Below are positions 1 to 7,600 of a DNA stretch of 64,000 bases, piece after piece. Source of the DNA: Arenibacter sp. F26102 (lineage in GTDB: Bacteria; Bacteroidota; Bacteroidia; Flavobacteriales; Flavobacteriaceae); assembly GCF_023015865.1 (NCBI RefSeq), contig NZ_JALKBC010000005.1, forward strand, positions 186,001 through 250,000, read 5' to 3'. Position numbers and translations under genes: made by a program. Numbering within the stretch: the stretch's first letter is position 1; every line of letters starts with the position of its first letter. The notes under the pieces were generated by a model. The model was not told where the DNA came from. It saw only the letters and a program-made list of their open reading frames with translations, and did no database searches.

Positions 1-1
1 A

Positions 2-208
2 AGAATATCGGATGAAGGGCCAGGCATTGACCCAAAAATCAGTGATAAGATCTTTGAACCCTTTTATAGCACCAAGCCTGTTGGAGAAGGTTCTGGATTG
101 GGTTTAAGTGTTGTACACGGTATAGTTAAAAGTCATAAAGGCGTTATAAGCTATAGGTCCAACAAACCCAAAGGGACTATATTTACCATTGCTTTTCCAA
201 AAATTTAA
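2..208 (+). CDS. Sensor histidine kinase, C-terminal fragment
   Basis: Only the last 68 codons lie in the window; the frame is open from the left edge to TAA at 206-208. The translation shows the end of a GHKL ATPase domain: a G1 box (DEGPGI), an F-like box (IFEPFYSTK) and a G2 box (GSGLGLSVV), then the usual terminal strand. This is the ATP-binding part of a two-component sensor kinase; its input domain is outside the window. It ends 5 nt before the sigma-54 response regulator gene, so the two almost certainly form one kinase/regulator operon. The signal sensed cannot be judged from this part. Confidence 0.9.
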   Translation, partial: RISDEGPGIDPKISDKIFEPFYSTKPVGEGSGLGLSVVHGIVKSHKGVISYRSNKPKGTIFTIAFPKI

Positions 209-213
209 AAATT

Positions 214-1548
214 ATGGGTTTTAATAAAGAAAATGTACTGATCGTAGATGATGACGTAAATATACTGGAGCTCATCCATAGACACCTACAATCTTTTAAT
301 TACCATACTTACAAAGCTGTTTCTGTTAAGGAAGCGCTGATTATCCTAAAAGATTCCAAAATAGACCTTTTGATTACGGATCTTAAGATGCCCGATGTGG
401 ATGGATTGCAATTGGTAAAATACGTGTCCGAACATTATCCAAAGCTGCCAAAATTGGTCGTTACGGGTTATCCATCTGTTGATGATGCCTTGAGTGTAAT
501 AAAATCGGGGGCGTTAGATTACTTGGTAAAACCTTTTACTAAGGAAGAATTAAGGCAGGCTGTTTTAAAATCGTTCTCGGACAATTTAGTTAACAAAGAC
601 GGTTCCAATAATAATATAACCCCTAGAAATAATAATGTAGGTGATTATGGTGAGCTAATAGGGGAGTCCCAGGCCATAAAAAAGGTGACCGACATTATAG
701 ATAGGGTAAAAGACAACAAGGCAACGGTATTGATTCAAGGGGAAAGTGGTACAGGAAAAGAATTGGTGGCCCGATCTGTACATTATACGGGGAAATTTTC
801 CAGAGCCCCTTTTATAGCGGTGAATTGTGGTGCCATTCCAGAAAGTTTATTGGAAGCCGAGCTTTTCGGCTACGCCAAAGGAGCGTTTACGGGTGCCAAT
901 GAAAATCGAAACGGGTTTTTCCAAGCCGCCGACAAGGGCACACTTTTTTTGGATGAAATAGGCAATGCCTCACTTTCGGTTCAATCCAAATTGTTAAGGG
1001 CGCTCCAGGAAAAAGAGGTGGTAAAAGTAGGTTCCCAAAAAATAGAAAAAATAGATATCCGAGTCATTGCAGCTACTAACAGTAATTTGTATTCCCAAGT
1101 ACAGAAGAAATTGTTCAGGGAAGACCTGTATTATAGATTAACCGTTGTGGAAATAAATGTTCCTTCGCTCAGGGAGCGCAAAGAGGACATACCTCTATTG
1201 GTTGAGAAGTTTTTGTTCAAATACGGTGTGGAGTACAAGGATAGGTTGGTTACGATTGCTCCTGAAGCCCTAACGCTCCTGGAACGTTACCCTTGGCCGG
1301 GAAATATTAGGGAGTTGGAAAACGTAATTCAAAGAGCGGTAATTATGTGCGATAAAAGAATTGAAATAGAAAATTTACCGGACAATTTGAAGTATAAAAT
1401 AGATTTTCCCGAAGAGGCTTTGCTGCCGTTAAGGGAAATTGAAAAAAAATACATCCTAAAGGTCTTGGAGGCAACTGGCCATAATAAATCCAAGGCGGCG
1501 GATATTCTACAGATCGATCGCAAAACGCTGCGTCAAAAAATTCAATAA
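214..1548 (+). CDS. NtrC-family sigma-54-dependent response regulator
   Basis: The 444-residue protein has the full NtrC architecture. The receiver domain (about 7-120) has an acidic pocket (VDDD), phosphoacceptor D56 in ITDLKMP, T84 and K106. The AAA+ domain (about 147-375) has Walker A GESGTGKE at 176-183, the sigma-54 contact loop GAFTGA at 223-228 and Walker B TLFLDEIG at 243-250. A short Fis-type helix-turn-helix ends the protein (about 414-444). The family binds upstream sites as oligomers and hydrolyses ATP to open sigma-54 promoters. The partner kinase is directly upstream. A -24/-12 promoter with tandem palindromes lies just downstream, so the glutamate dehydrogenase unit is the obvious target by inference. 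The protein ends at the final HTH helix without a tail. Confidence 0.95.
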   Translation: MGFNKENVLIVDDDVNILELIHRHLQSFNYHTYKAVSVKEALIILKDSKIDLLITDLKMPDVDGLQLVKYVSEHYPKLPKLVVTGYPSVDDALSVIKSGALDYLVKPFTKEELRQAVLKSFSDNLVNKDGSNNNITPRNNNVGDYGELIGESQAIKKVTDIIDRVKDNKATVLIQGESGTGKELVARSVHYTGKFSRAPFIAVNCGAIPESLLEAELFGYAKGAFTGANENRNGFFQAADKGTLFLDEIGNASLSVQSKLLRALQEKEVVKVGSQKIEKIDIRVIAATNSNLYSQVQKKLFREDLYYRLTVVEINVPSLRERKEDIPLLVEKFLFKYGVEYKDRLVTIAPEALTLLERYPWPGNIRELENVIQRAVIMCDKRIEIENLPDNLKYKIDFPEEALLPLREIEKKYILKVLEATGHNKSKAADILQIDRKTLRQKIQ

Positions 1549-1564
1549 TTCCATTTTTTTATAG

Positions 1565-1601
1565 TGGGTAAATATTACCCATGTGGGGGAAATATACCAC
1601 A
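1565..1601 (+). promoter_or_regulatory. Tandem operator-like palindromes (candidate activator sites)
   Basis: The first site, TGGGTAAATATTACCCA at 1565-1581, has perfect 7-bp arms around ATA. The second, at 1582-1601, has arms TGTGG and CCACA around GGGAAATATA and shares the GGG/AAATAT/ACC core with the first. Their centres are about 19 bp apart, close to two helical turns. They lie about 105-135 bp upstream of the -12 element at 1702-1703. That geometry is typical of enhancer sites for NtrC-type activators. Assignment to the adjacent regulator is inference. Confidence 0.65.
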
Positions 1602-1688
1602 CTTATACTCAAGTAATATTTGTTGATTACAGGTCAATGTATTGATTTTTAGTTGATTATATTTTTATTGTGCTCGTTCCATATTTTT

Positions 1689-1703
1689 TGGCATTCTAGT
1701 TGC
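1689..1703 (+). promoter_or_regulatory. Sigma-54 (-24/-12) promoter
   Basis: TGGCATTCTAGTTGC matches the RpoN consensus TGGCAC-N5-TTGC. Exactly 10 bp separate the invariant GG (1690-1691) and GC (1702-1703). Transcription would start near 1715, about 17 nt before the ATG of the small Cys-rich gene at 1732. No TAnnTTTG element is seen in this gap. Confidence 0.8.
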
Positions 1704-1731
1704 CTTCAACCTAGTTCTAAATTATACTGCT

Positions 1732-1899
1732 ATGCGAGTTGAAACTAGTTTATGTCCGAGTTGTGAGTATTTTAAAACTTGTGTACTCACTAAAAACAAG
1801 ACCCATATTTGGCAATGCAACGAATATGAATCAGCGGATTCAGGAATGGTACCCAACAGAGATCAATTGGTTTTAAAAAGTCAAGTAAGATTATTCTAA
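1732..1899 (+). CDS. Small Cys-rich protein (55 aa), unknown function
   Basis: An ATG at 1732 opens a 55-codon frame ending with TAA at 1897-1899. Four cysteines are arranged as CPSC (8-11), then C17 and C29, followed by a Trp-containing segment (IWQCNEYE). The spacing suggests a small metal-binding or redox-active knuckle, but I do not recognise an established family. It is the first frame after the sigma-54 promoter and ends 10 nt before the glutamate dehydrogenase start, so it should be co-transcribed. The regular Cys spacing and tight packing argue that it is real. Translation from the short leader has not been shown. Confidence 0.6.
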   Translation: MRVETSLCPSCEYFKTCVLTKNKTHIWQCNEYESADSGMVPNRDQLVLKSQVRLF

Positions 1900-1909
1900 A
1901 TAGAATTTT

Positions 1910-3193
1910 ATGATTACAAAGTCAAAAACAGAGTCGAAACAGGGCATGTTGGAAAACGTGATGCGTCAATTCAACCATGCTGCCGATATTATTGATTTAA
2001 ACAGTAATATTAGAAAAATACTCAGCATTACAAATAATGAATTGCTTATACATTTTCCTGTTAAAATGGATAATGGAGATGTCGAAGTTTTTACAGGATA
2101 CCGAGTACAGCACAATAACGCCTTGGGGCCATATAAAGGTGGACTTCGTTATCACCCAACGGTGGACATAGATGCGGCCAAGGCCTTAGCTATGTGGATG
2201 ACCTGGAAAACCTCCTTGGCAGGGCTGCCCTATGGTGGGGCAAAAGGAGGAATACAGATTGACCCTTCCAAATATTCCAATGCGGAATTGGAAAGGATTA
2301 CAAGAAGATTTACATACGCCTTGGGCGATAATATTGGTCCAGAGCACGACATACCGGCACCGGATGTGAATACTAATTCACAGACCATGGCCTGGATCGT
2401 GGATACGTATATGTCTACAAAATCTCCTGCGGAAAGGTCCAGGAATCAGCACGTGGTTACAGGAAAACCCTTGGGTTCTGGAGGTTCGGAAGGTAGGGAT
2501 AGAGCTACAGGCTATGGAGTTTATCTAAATATAAAACTGTGGGCCGAAAAGAAAAAAGTTGACCTTAGGAACAAGAGGTTTATAGTACAAGGTTTTGGTA
2601 ATGTTGGCTATTGGACTGCACATTTCCTGGAGAACGAGGGAGCCAAATTAGTGGGTGTACAGGATGCCTATGGCAGTATTACCAATAGTGATGGCATTGA
2701 AGTTTTCACATTGTTCCAGTATATGCAAACTAACAAAGGCAGCATAGTAGGCTATAGCTCGGCGGAAGCCGTTGATAAAGATCAATTTTTTGAATTGGAT
2801 TGCGATATCTGTATACCAGCGGCCCTGGGGAATCAGATCACCGCCGAAAATGCGGGTAAGATCAAGGCTTTTTTAATAGCCGAGGGTGCAAATGGCCCTA
2901 CGGATGTGGAAGGCGAGGAAATTCTGCTTAAAAACGGTGTTGGAATAATACCGGATATTCTCTGTAACTCAGGTGGTGTCATAGGTAGTTATTTCGAATG
3001 GCTACAGAATAGAAATGGGGAGCTATGGCAATTGGAGGAAGTTTTATTCAAGTTGGAAAAGAAAATGAAGGAAGTCTTTGAAAAGGTATATGAAATGGCC
3101 GAAAAAAGGGACGGGGATATGAGGACAGCAGCCTATATAATCGCTATAGAAAGAATAGAAAAGGCCTATGTTCAAAGAGGAATATTTCCATAA
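1910..3193 (+). CDS. gdhA: Glu/Leu/Phe/Val dehydrogenase (glutamate dehydrogenase)
   Basis: The 427-residue protein has the usual length of a hexameric glutamate dehydrogenase. It interconverts glutamate with 2-oxoglutarate plus ammonia using NAD(P). Visible landmarks are the substrate segment GPYKGGLR (73-80), the catalytic lysine in PYGGAKGG (K112), the catalytic aspartate in PAPDVNT (D152) and the dinucleotide loop GFGNVG (228-233). The second nucleotide-binding strand ends with VQD, an acid that often goes with NAD preference, but cofactor choice cannot be settled here. It lies behind a sigma-54 promoter and an NtrC-type regulator, which suggests control by nitrogen or amino-acid status. 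The start at 1910 gives a normal N-terminus; no strong Shine-Dalgarno is visible, as is common in this phylum. Confidence 0.95.
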   Translation: MITKSKTESKQGMLENVMRQFNHAADIIDLNSNIRKILSITNNELLIHFPVKMDNGDVEVFTGYRVQHNNALGPYKGGLRYHPTVDIDAAKALAMWMTWKTSLAGLPYGGAKGGIQIDPSKYSNAELERITRRFTYALGDNIGPEHDIPAPDVNTNSQTMAWIVDTYMSTKSPAERSRNQHVVTGKPLGSGGSEGRDRATGYGVYLNIKLWAEKKKVDLRNKRFIVQGFGNVGYWTAHFLENEGAKLVGVQDAYGSITNSDGIEVFTLFQYMQTNKGSIVGYSSAEAVDKDQFFELDCDICIPAALGNQITAENAGKIKAFLIAEGANGPTDVEGEEILLKNGVGIIPDILCNSGGVIGSYFEWLQNRNGELWQLEEVLFKLEKKMKEVFEKVYEMAEKRDGDMRTAAYIIAIERIEKAYVQRGIFP

Positions 3194-3215
3194 ATTATTA
3201 TAAAATTACAAGATT

Positions 3216-3635
3216 ATGAAGTACGGAAATTTAGTGTTGGAAGAGAAGGAATTCGTCCTTTTAAAACGTTTGGTAAATGTATCCGGGTTTTATACCGATA
3301 ATACTTATAAGAATTCCATTAATAAGCTAACCGAGGAGTTAAAGTCCGCAGTAGTTTACAGTGAGGAAGAAATGCCTAAAGATGTTATAAGGTTTAATTC
3401 AATGGTAACAATCCAGGCAGTTAACGGATGGTCAAAACAATTTCAGTTGGTAATTCCATCTCAAGGAGATTTTAAAAATAGTAAAATATCCATATTGACC
3501 CCTATGGGTGCTGCAGTTATTGGTTATGCCAAAGGGGACGATATTATCTGGGAGTTTAGAAATGGGGAACAAACCCTTAAGGTTGCCGATGTAAAGCAAC
3601 AACATAGCACTATTAACTCTGATATCTTGTTGTAA
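3216..3635 (+). CDS. GreA/Rnk-like C-terminal domain protein
   Basis: The 139-residue protein starts 22 nt after gdhA. Residues about 55-130 resemble the FKBP-like C-terminal domain shared by GreA, GreB and Rnk: a strand with RFNSMVTIQ, then ISILTPMGAAVIGYAKGD and a WEF strand. Rnk/Gre proteins bind RNA polymerase near the secondary channel. The N-terminal 50 residues are helical but do not look like the long Gre coiled coil with its acidic tip, so transcript cleavage is doubtful. Co-transcription with GDH suggests a regulatory or RNA-polymerase-binding role during the same stress, by inference. The family call rests on motif pattern only. Confidence 0.7.
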   Translation: MKYGNLVLEEKEFVLLKRLVNVSGFYTDNTYKNSINKLTEELKSAVVYSEEEMPKDVIRFNSMVTIQAVNGWSKQFQLVIPSQGDFKNSKISILTPMGAAVIGYAKGDDIIWEFRNGEQTLKVADVKQQHSTINSDILL

Positions 3636-3637
3636 TT

Positions 3638-4015
3638 ATGGAGGTATTTTATGAACATGATTCGGATGATAGGCTAATTGCCAAAAAAGATGCACTGGAG
3701 TTAAACAATTGGATCGTTCAACTTGTAGGCAATGGAAACGAACTTGAGATATTGATAAATATAGCAAAGAAGTTGTCCAATGGCGGGGACCTAGGTAGTC
3801 AGCTAAATGAATTGGCCATGGAAAACAAACTGCATTTGGGCGTTTTTTATAGATATAAGAATTCCATGGTGAATTTGCACGAATGTGAGGATATGGAGTG
3901 TGATATATACTATATAAACAAGCATGAGGAATACCGCAATTTATATGCGTCCATCTTGGAATCTTTTCACAAATTAAAAGAAGAACTATATACGATGATA
4001 TTGGTGGAATTATAA
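3638..4015 (+). CDS. Hypothetical protein, last gene of GDH unit
   Basis: The 125-residue protein begins 2 nt after the stop of the Gre/Rnk-like gene, so it is translationally close-coupled. It is acidic, mostly helical and soluble, with no signal peptide or membrane segment. There are two nearby Cys residues in the middle (CEDMEC). I do not recognise a family. It is the last frame before the strong terminator at 4075-4106, so it belongs to the sigma-54 transcript of the Cys-rich protein, GDH and Gre-like genes. Tight spacing and consistent codon use support it as real; no function is proposed. Confidence 0.75.
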   Translation: MEVFYEHDSDDRLIAKKDALELNNWIVQLVGNGNELEILINIAKKLSNGGDLGSQLNELAMENKLHLGVFYRYKNSMVNLHECEDMECDIYYINKHEEYRNLYASILESFHKLKEELYTMILVEL

Positions 4016-4074
4016 TGTTGGTTGTTAACAGTCTGTTTGTTGGTTTTAATATTAGAGTTTTGGCTGTTGATGCA

Positions 4075-4106
4075 CAAGGGAAAGCAATGCTTTCCCTTGT
4101 TTTTTT
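4075..4106 (+). terminator. Rho-independent terminator of GDH unit
   Basis: A perfect 11-bp stem (CAAGGGAAAGC at 4075-4085, GCTTTCCCTTG at 4089-4099) with an AAT loop is followed by seven T residues. It ends the transcription unit 1732-4015. Confidence 0.93.
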
Positions 4107-4357
4107 GGAGGAATGCCATTTAGTTGCTCCAGATGCCAAGCTGATGGTGTCTTCTACGATTTTGACTAACTGCGCTTCGGTAAAGTCAATAATATTTCTT
4201 TTGGAGCAAACCCATTGTTCCCATTTACTATAGTTTTGAAAATAATATGTCTGGAAAGAATACTGTGGCTTAAGGCTTTAGTTTTTATGTTCATATTATT
4301 GATCCTTGTCACATACTTTTTTTTCAGTTTCTACGTATATAAGTTCAAATAATAAAT
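4107..4357. other. Non-coding gap after terminator
   Basis: No gene is supported between the terminator and the lipoprotein start at 4358. Short frames here cross the terminator or lack any family signal. No clear TAnnTTTG element is seen before 4358. Confidence 0.6.
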
Positions 4358-4864
4358 ATGAAAATTATGCATTTAAAAAAGGTTATATTATTACTAGTGT
4401 TTACAGCTGGTCTTGTTACCTCCTGTTCCGTTTCCAAGGCGGCAAGACAGGATAGGAAAGTTTTAAGTGGTAATTGGATTTTAAACAATGTTTCCTATCA
4501 AGGAAGTCAGGGGAAATTTAAATCCGTACTATTTAATGACGCCGATGCCTCATGTTTTGAGGGCAGTACCTGGTTTTTTAGAAATAATAATAGTACAGGT
4601 AGCTACATGTTGGGAAACGGTAGTAATTGTGATGAAGTAGAGCGCTTTATCCGTTGGTCTGTTTTGGATAGGGAAGGAATGACCAGTCAATTGCAGTTTA
4701 AATTCATCGATGATAAATACAAGGATATATCCGGGGGGCTAGGATATAGGTTGGACATTGAACTGCTGAGCGATCAACAAATGAGGTTGACATCAAAAGT
4801 TACAGTTGAGGGACAACCGTTGACTGTGGTCTACGACTTTTCAAAAAACGACCAAACATTATAA
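4358..4864 (+). CDS. Lipocalin-like lipoprotein
   Basis: The 168-residue protein has a lipoprotein signal peptide with the lipobox LVTSC, placing the lipidated cysteine at C23. The mature part starts with a segment like the opening of lipocalin-like domains (LSGNWILNNVSYQG, about 38-51). It continues as alternating beta strands with two cysteines that could form a disulfide. Such proteins are small envelope beta barrels that may bind lipid or other hydrophobic ligands; the ligand is unknown. It precedes the OmpA-like lipoprotein gene by 120 nt in the same direction and may share a transcript with it. Confidence 0.8.
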   Translation: MKIMHLKKVILLLVFTAGLVTSCSVSKAARQDRKVLSGNWILNNVSYQGSQGKFKSVLFNDADASCFEGSTWFFRNNNSTGSYMLGNGSNCDEVERFIRWSVLDREGMTSQLQFKFIDDKYKDISGGLGYRLDIELLSDQQMRLTSKVTVEGQPLTVVYDFSKNDQTL

Positions 4865-4984
4865 ACAACAATATCCAAAACACCTACATACGAATATTGG
4901 GACAAGTGGCGATTGGCATAGTTTCTGTGTAGATGGAGGTAGATGATCCCAGTAATAGGGACTAACATTAAAAAATAAATTCAG

Positions 4985-5680
4985 ATGAAAAAAATAATAG
5001 TAAGTAGTTTAAGTATTTTGATGATTTTAGCTACATTCAATAGTTGTCAGGCAGTTAAGAACACCAGCCATAAGCAAAGAGGTGCAGCAACGGGTGCTGC
5101 CGGTGGTGCAGTTATTGGTGGTGTTTTAGGAAACAATGTAGGAAAGGGCGGTAATACTGCTTTGGGCGCCATAATTGGAGCTGTTGTAGGTGGTGTTGCC
5201 GGTGGTTATATAGGTGATAGAATGGACCGCCAGGCCGAACGTATTGAAGAAGAGATTCCCGGTGCAGAAGTTACTAGGGTTGGTGAAGGAATAAATGTAA
5301 CTTTTAATGAGGATGCAGGTGTGTATTTCGACACCAACAAATCTGATGTTAAAGGTACTTCCGCAACAACATTGGATCGATTGGTAGGGGTTTTAAAAGA
5401 ATATCCTGATACCAATATTTTGATAGAAGGCCATACCGATAGCGCAGGACCGGATGATTACAACTTAAACTTATCCAAGCAACGTGCACAATCTGTGACC
5501 AATTACCTTGTTAGCCATGGTATTTCAGGAGGTAGATTAACTACAGCTTGGTATGGTGAGTCCCAGCCAAAGGCAGATAATAGTACGGCTGCCGGTAAAG
5601 CCAAAAACCGTAGGGTAGAATTGGTGATCGTTGCCAATGAGGCTTTGCAACAAGAAGCGATTAGGAAAGCCAATCAATAA
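4985..5680 (+). CDS. OmpA-family lipoprotein with glycine zipper
   Basis: The 231-residue protein has a lipobox ending FNSC, with the lipidated cysteine at C21. A Gly/Ala-rich glycine-zipper segment (about 33-76, GAAGGAVIGG and related repeats) is followed by a C-terminal OmpA peptidoglycan-binding domain (about 107-222). That domain keeps the diaminopimelate-contacting pattern, with the HTDSAG motif and the NRRVEL end. The arrangement matches YiaD-like proteins that link the outer membrane to peptidoglycan. A strong terminator at 5701-5729 closes the unit. Confidence 0.93.
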   Translation: MKKIIVSSLSILMILATFNSCQAVKNTSHKQRGAATGAAGGAVIGGVLGNNVGKGGNTALGAIIGAVVGGVAGGYIGDRMDRQAERIEEEIPGAEVTRVGEGINVTFNEDAGVYFDTNKSDVKGTSATTLDRLVGVLKEYPDTNILIEGHTDSAGPDDYNLNLSKQRAQSVTNYLVSHGISGGRLTTAWYGESQPKADNSTAAGKAKNRRVELVIVANEALQQEAIRKANQ

Positions 5681-5700
5681 AAATAGCTTACACCTTATAC

Positions 5701-5729
5701 AAAACCCGACGATATTCGTCGGGTTTTTT
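5701..5729 (+). terminator. Rho-independent terminator after OmpA-like gene
   Basis: A perfect 12-bp stem (AAAACCCGACGA at 5701-5712, TCGTCGGGTTTT at 5716-5727) with a TAT loop runs into a T tract. It separates the lipoproteins from the polyketide cluster that starts 24 nt later. Confidence 0.93.
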
Positions 5730-5753
5730 GTTTATTTTCTGTACCTTTTCTTA

Positions 5754-6878
5754 ATGGATTCTTTTGATGTTATAATTGTTGGAGGAGGTCTGGCAGGATT
5801 AACGGCTGCCATTCATTTGAAACTAAAAAACTACGATGTGGCCGTCTTTGAAGCCAAACAATATCCCCATCATAAGGTTTGTGGGGAATATGTTTCCAAC
5901 GAAGTATTGCCATATATGGAGTTTTTAGGGGTTTCATTGCCAAAAACAGTTCAGCTCAATGAAATGTTGTTTAGTACCGTAAATGGTAAAACATTGAAGG
6001 CTCAGTTGCCATTGGGTGGTTTTGGTATGAGCAGGTTTACTTTTGATAACGCTTTATATAAAAGGGCAATTGCGTTGGGGGTGTTTGTTATTCCTGAAAA
6101 TGTAGCCTCGGTTGAATTTGAAAACGACAGCTTTGGAGTCCTCACAGAGTCAGGTAAGGAATATAAGGGCAAATTTGTAATTGGCGCTTATGGTAAAAGA
6201 GGGATGTTGGATAAAGAACTGCAGCGCGAATTTATACAGAAAAAGTCGCCCTGGTTGGGGGTAAAGGCCCATTATAAGTCGAATTCATTTCCGGATAATC
6301 TGGTGGCAATCCATAATTTCAGGGGCGGTTACGGCGGTCTGTCCAAGACAGAGAGCGATGCCGTTAATTTCTGTTATCTGGTTTCCTATGATAGCTTTAA
6401 AAAAGAGAAGGATGTTGATAGTTTTAACCAGAATGTTATAGCTAAGAACCCCTATTTGAATAAATTTCTAAATAATGCCGAGATGCTATTTGATCAACCA
6501 CTGGCTATAGGGCAGATTTCATTTCACAAAAAAAAACCTGTGGAAAAACATATCCTTATGTGTGGAGATACTGCAGGCCTAATACATCCCTTGTGCGGGA
6601 ATGGTATGGCCATGGCGATTCATAGTGCTAAAATGGCCTCGGAATCAATGGACGCTTATTTTAGTAATGGTTCTGTGGATCGGCATCAATTGGAAAGTGA
6701 CTATGAAAGACAGTGGAGGCAAATGTTTTCTAGGAGACTATGGATAGGCAGGCAGCTTCAAAGGGCTTTGCTAAACGAAAAAGTCTCAAATATGGCTATG
6801 GGCCTAATGGCAAAGTCTCCATATATGGTGAATATGCTAATTAAGAATACCCATGGACAATTAATTGAATGCGAATGA
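5754..6878 (+). CDS. FAD-dependent oxidoreductase of type III PKS cluster
   Basis: The 374-residue flavoprotein belongs to the geranylgeranyl-reductase / aromatic-hydroxylase superfamily. The Rossmann signature VIIVGGGLAGLTAA is at the N-terminus (GxGxxG at 10-15). The second FAD motif, CGDTAGLIHPLCGNG, is near 280, and the early KVCGEYVS motif is typical of the group. The start at 5754 is chosen because it puts the Rossmann motif at residue 6 and lies just past the preceding terminator; a frame reaching further upstream would overlap the OmpA gene. It is the first gene of the cluster and overlaps the methyltransferase gene by 4 nt (ATGA). By analogy with SrsC of Streptomyces griseus it could hydroxylate a type III PKS product, but a reductase role is also possible. 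Confidence 0.88.
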   Translation: MDSFDVIIVGGGLAGLTAAIHLKLKNYDVAVFEAKQYPHHKVCGEYVSNEVLPYMEFLGVSLPKTVQLNEMLFSTVNGKTLKAQLPLGGFGMSRFTFDNALYKRAIALGVFVIPENVASVEFENDSFGVLTESGKEYKGKFVIGAYGKRGMLDKELQREFIQKKSPWLGVKAHYKSNSFPDNLVAIHNFRGGYGGLSKTESDAVNFCYLVSYDSFKKEKDVDSFNQNVIAKNPYLNKFLNNAEMLFDQPLAIGQISFHKKKPVEKHILMCGDTAGLIHPLCGNGMAMAIHSAKMASESMDAYFSNGSVDRHQLESDYERQWRQMFSRRLWIGRQLQRALLNEKVSNMAMGLMAKSPYMVNMLIKNTHGQLIECE

Positions 6879-7600
6879 ATTTTTCGAGCCGTAGTTGTGA
6901 GAGGGAACTAATGGATGATCCCAATTTGGATTCCTTGCTTTTGCAGGAAGTTTATGCGGATATAAATATGGTCAATAAGGTTTTACAAGGTTTTTACCTT
7001 TCTTTAAGGGCTTTAAACAGTATCATTGAGGATAACCCTCAAAATTCCTATACAATTTTGGATATGGGTTGTGGGGATGGGGCCATGTTAAGAGAAGTTG
7101 CTTCTTATTTTAAGGACAGGTCCTTTGAATTAAATCTGATAGGAATCGATTTAAATTCAAGGTCCATTCAACTCGCTAAGGAAAATTCCAAGAAATACCC
7201 TAATATAAGATTCTTGGAACAGGATATTCTAGCGCTGGAACCCAACAAACTACAATGTGATATTCTTCTTTGCACCTTGACCATGCATCATTTTGATTCC
7301 GAGACAATACCAACTTTTCTTAATCAATTTGTGAAACTGAGCAGATTGGGAGTCGTTATAAATGATTTGCAAAGAAGTAAAGTTTCCTATTACCTTTATA
7401 AACTCTTTAGCCTTATTTTTATGAAAACAAAGATTGCTAAGCATGATGGTTTAGTTTCCATAAAAAGTGCATTTACGAAAATGGATTTAGTAGCTTTTTC
7501 CATTAATCTACCCCATTTAGAACACCATATAAGTTGGAGATGGGCGTTTCGATATTTATGGATAATACGTGTTAAGGAAAAAAATATACCATATGAGTGA
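6875..7600 (+). CDS. Class I SAM-dependent methyltransferase of type III PKS cluster
   Basis: The 241-residue protein contains the SAM-binding motif I ILDMGCGDGA at about 61-70. An acidic end of strand 2 (LIGIDLNS) and a post-I block (LLCTLTMHHFD) are both typical of class I methyltransferases. The start at 6875 gives the classic ATGA overlap with the flavoprotein stop; an ATG 6 nt upstream is possible. The C-terminal part is longer and helical, as in small-molecule O- or C-methyltransferases. Its stop overlaps the PKS start by 8 nt, so translation is coupled. The likely substrate is the polyketide product of the next gene, comparable to SrsB in the Streptomyces phenolic-lipid operon. This is inference from context. 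Confidence 0.9.
   Translation: MNFSSRSCERELMDDPNLDSLLLQEVYADINMVNKVLQGFYLSLRALNSIIEDNPQNSYTILDMGCGDGAMLREVASYFKDRSFELNLIGIDLNSRSIQLAKENSKKYPNIRFLEQDILALEPNKLQCDILLCTLTMHHFDSETIPTFLNQFVKLSRLGVVINDLQRSKVSYYLYKLFSLIFMKTKIAKHDGLVSIKSAFTKMDLVAFSINLPHLEHHISWRWAFRYLWIIRVKEKNIPYE

Noticed and set aside
3636-4139. Long minus-strand ORF opposite the gene at 3638-4015
   Set aside because: It is a shadow of the coding strand; composition is unlike a real protein and it covers the terminator.
4015-4233. 72-codon ORF starting at the stop of the gene at 3638
   Set aside because: The strong terminator stem and T tract at 4075-4106 lie inside it and it has no protein-like pattern.
4913-4929. Possible sigma-54 promoter (TTGGCATAG...) before the OmpA-like gene
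   Set aside because: At the spacing required for the -12 GC, the sequence is GT, so the element is incomplete.
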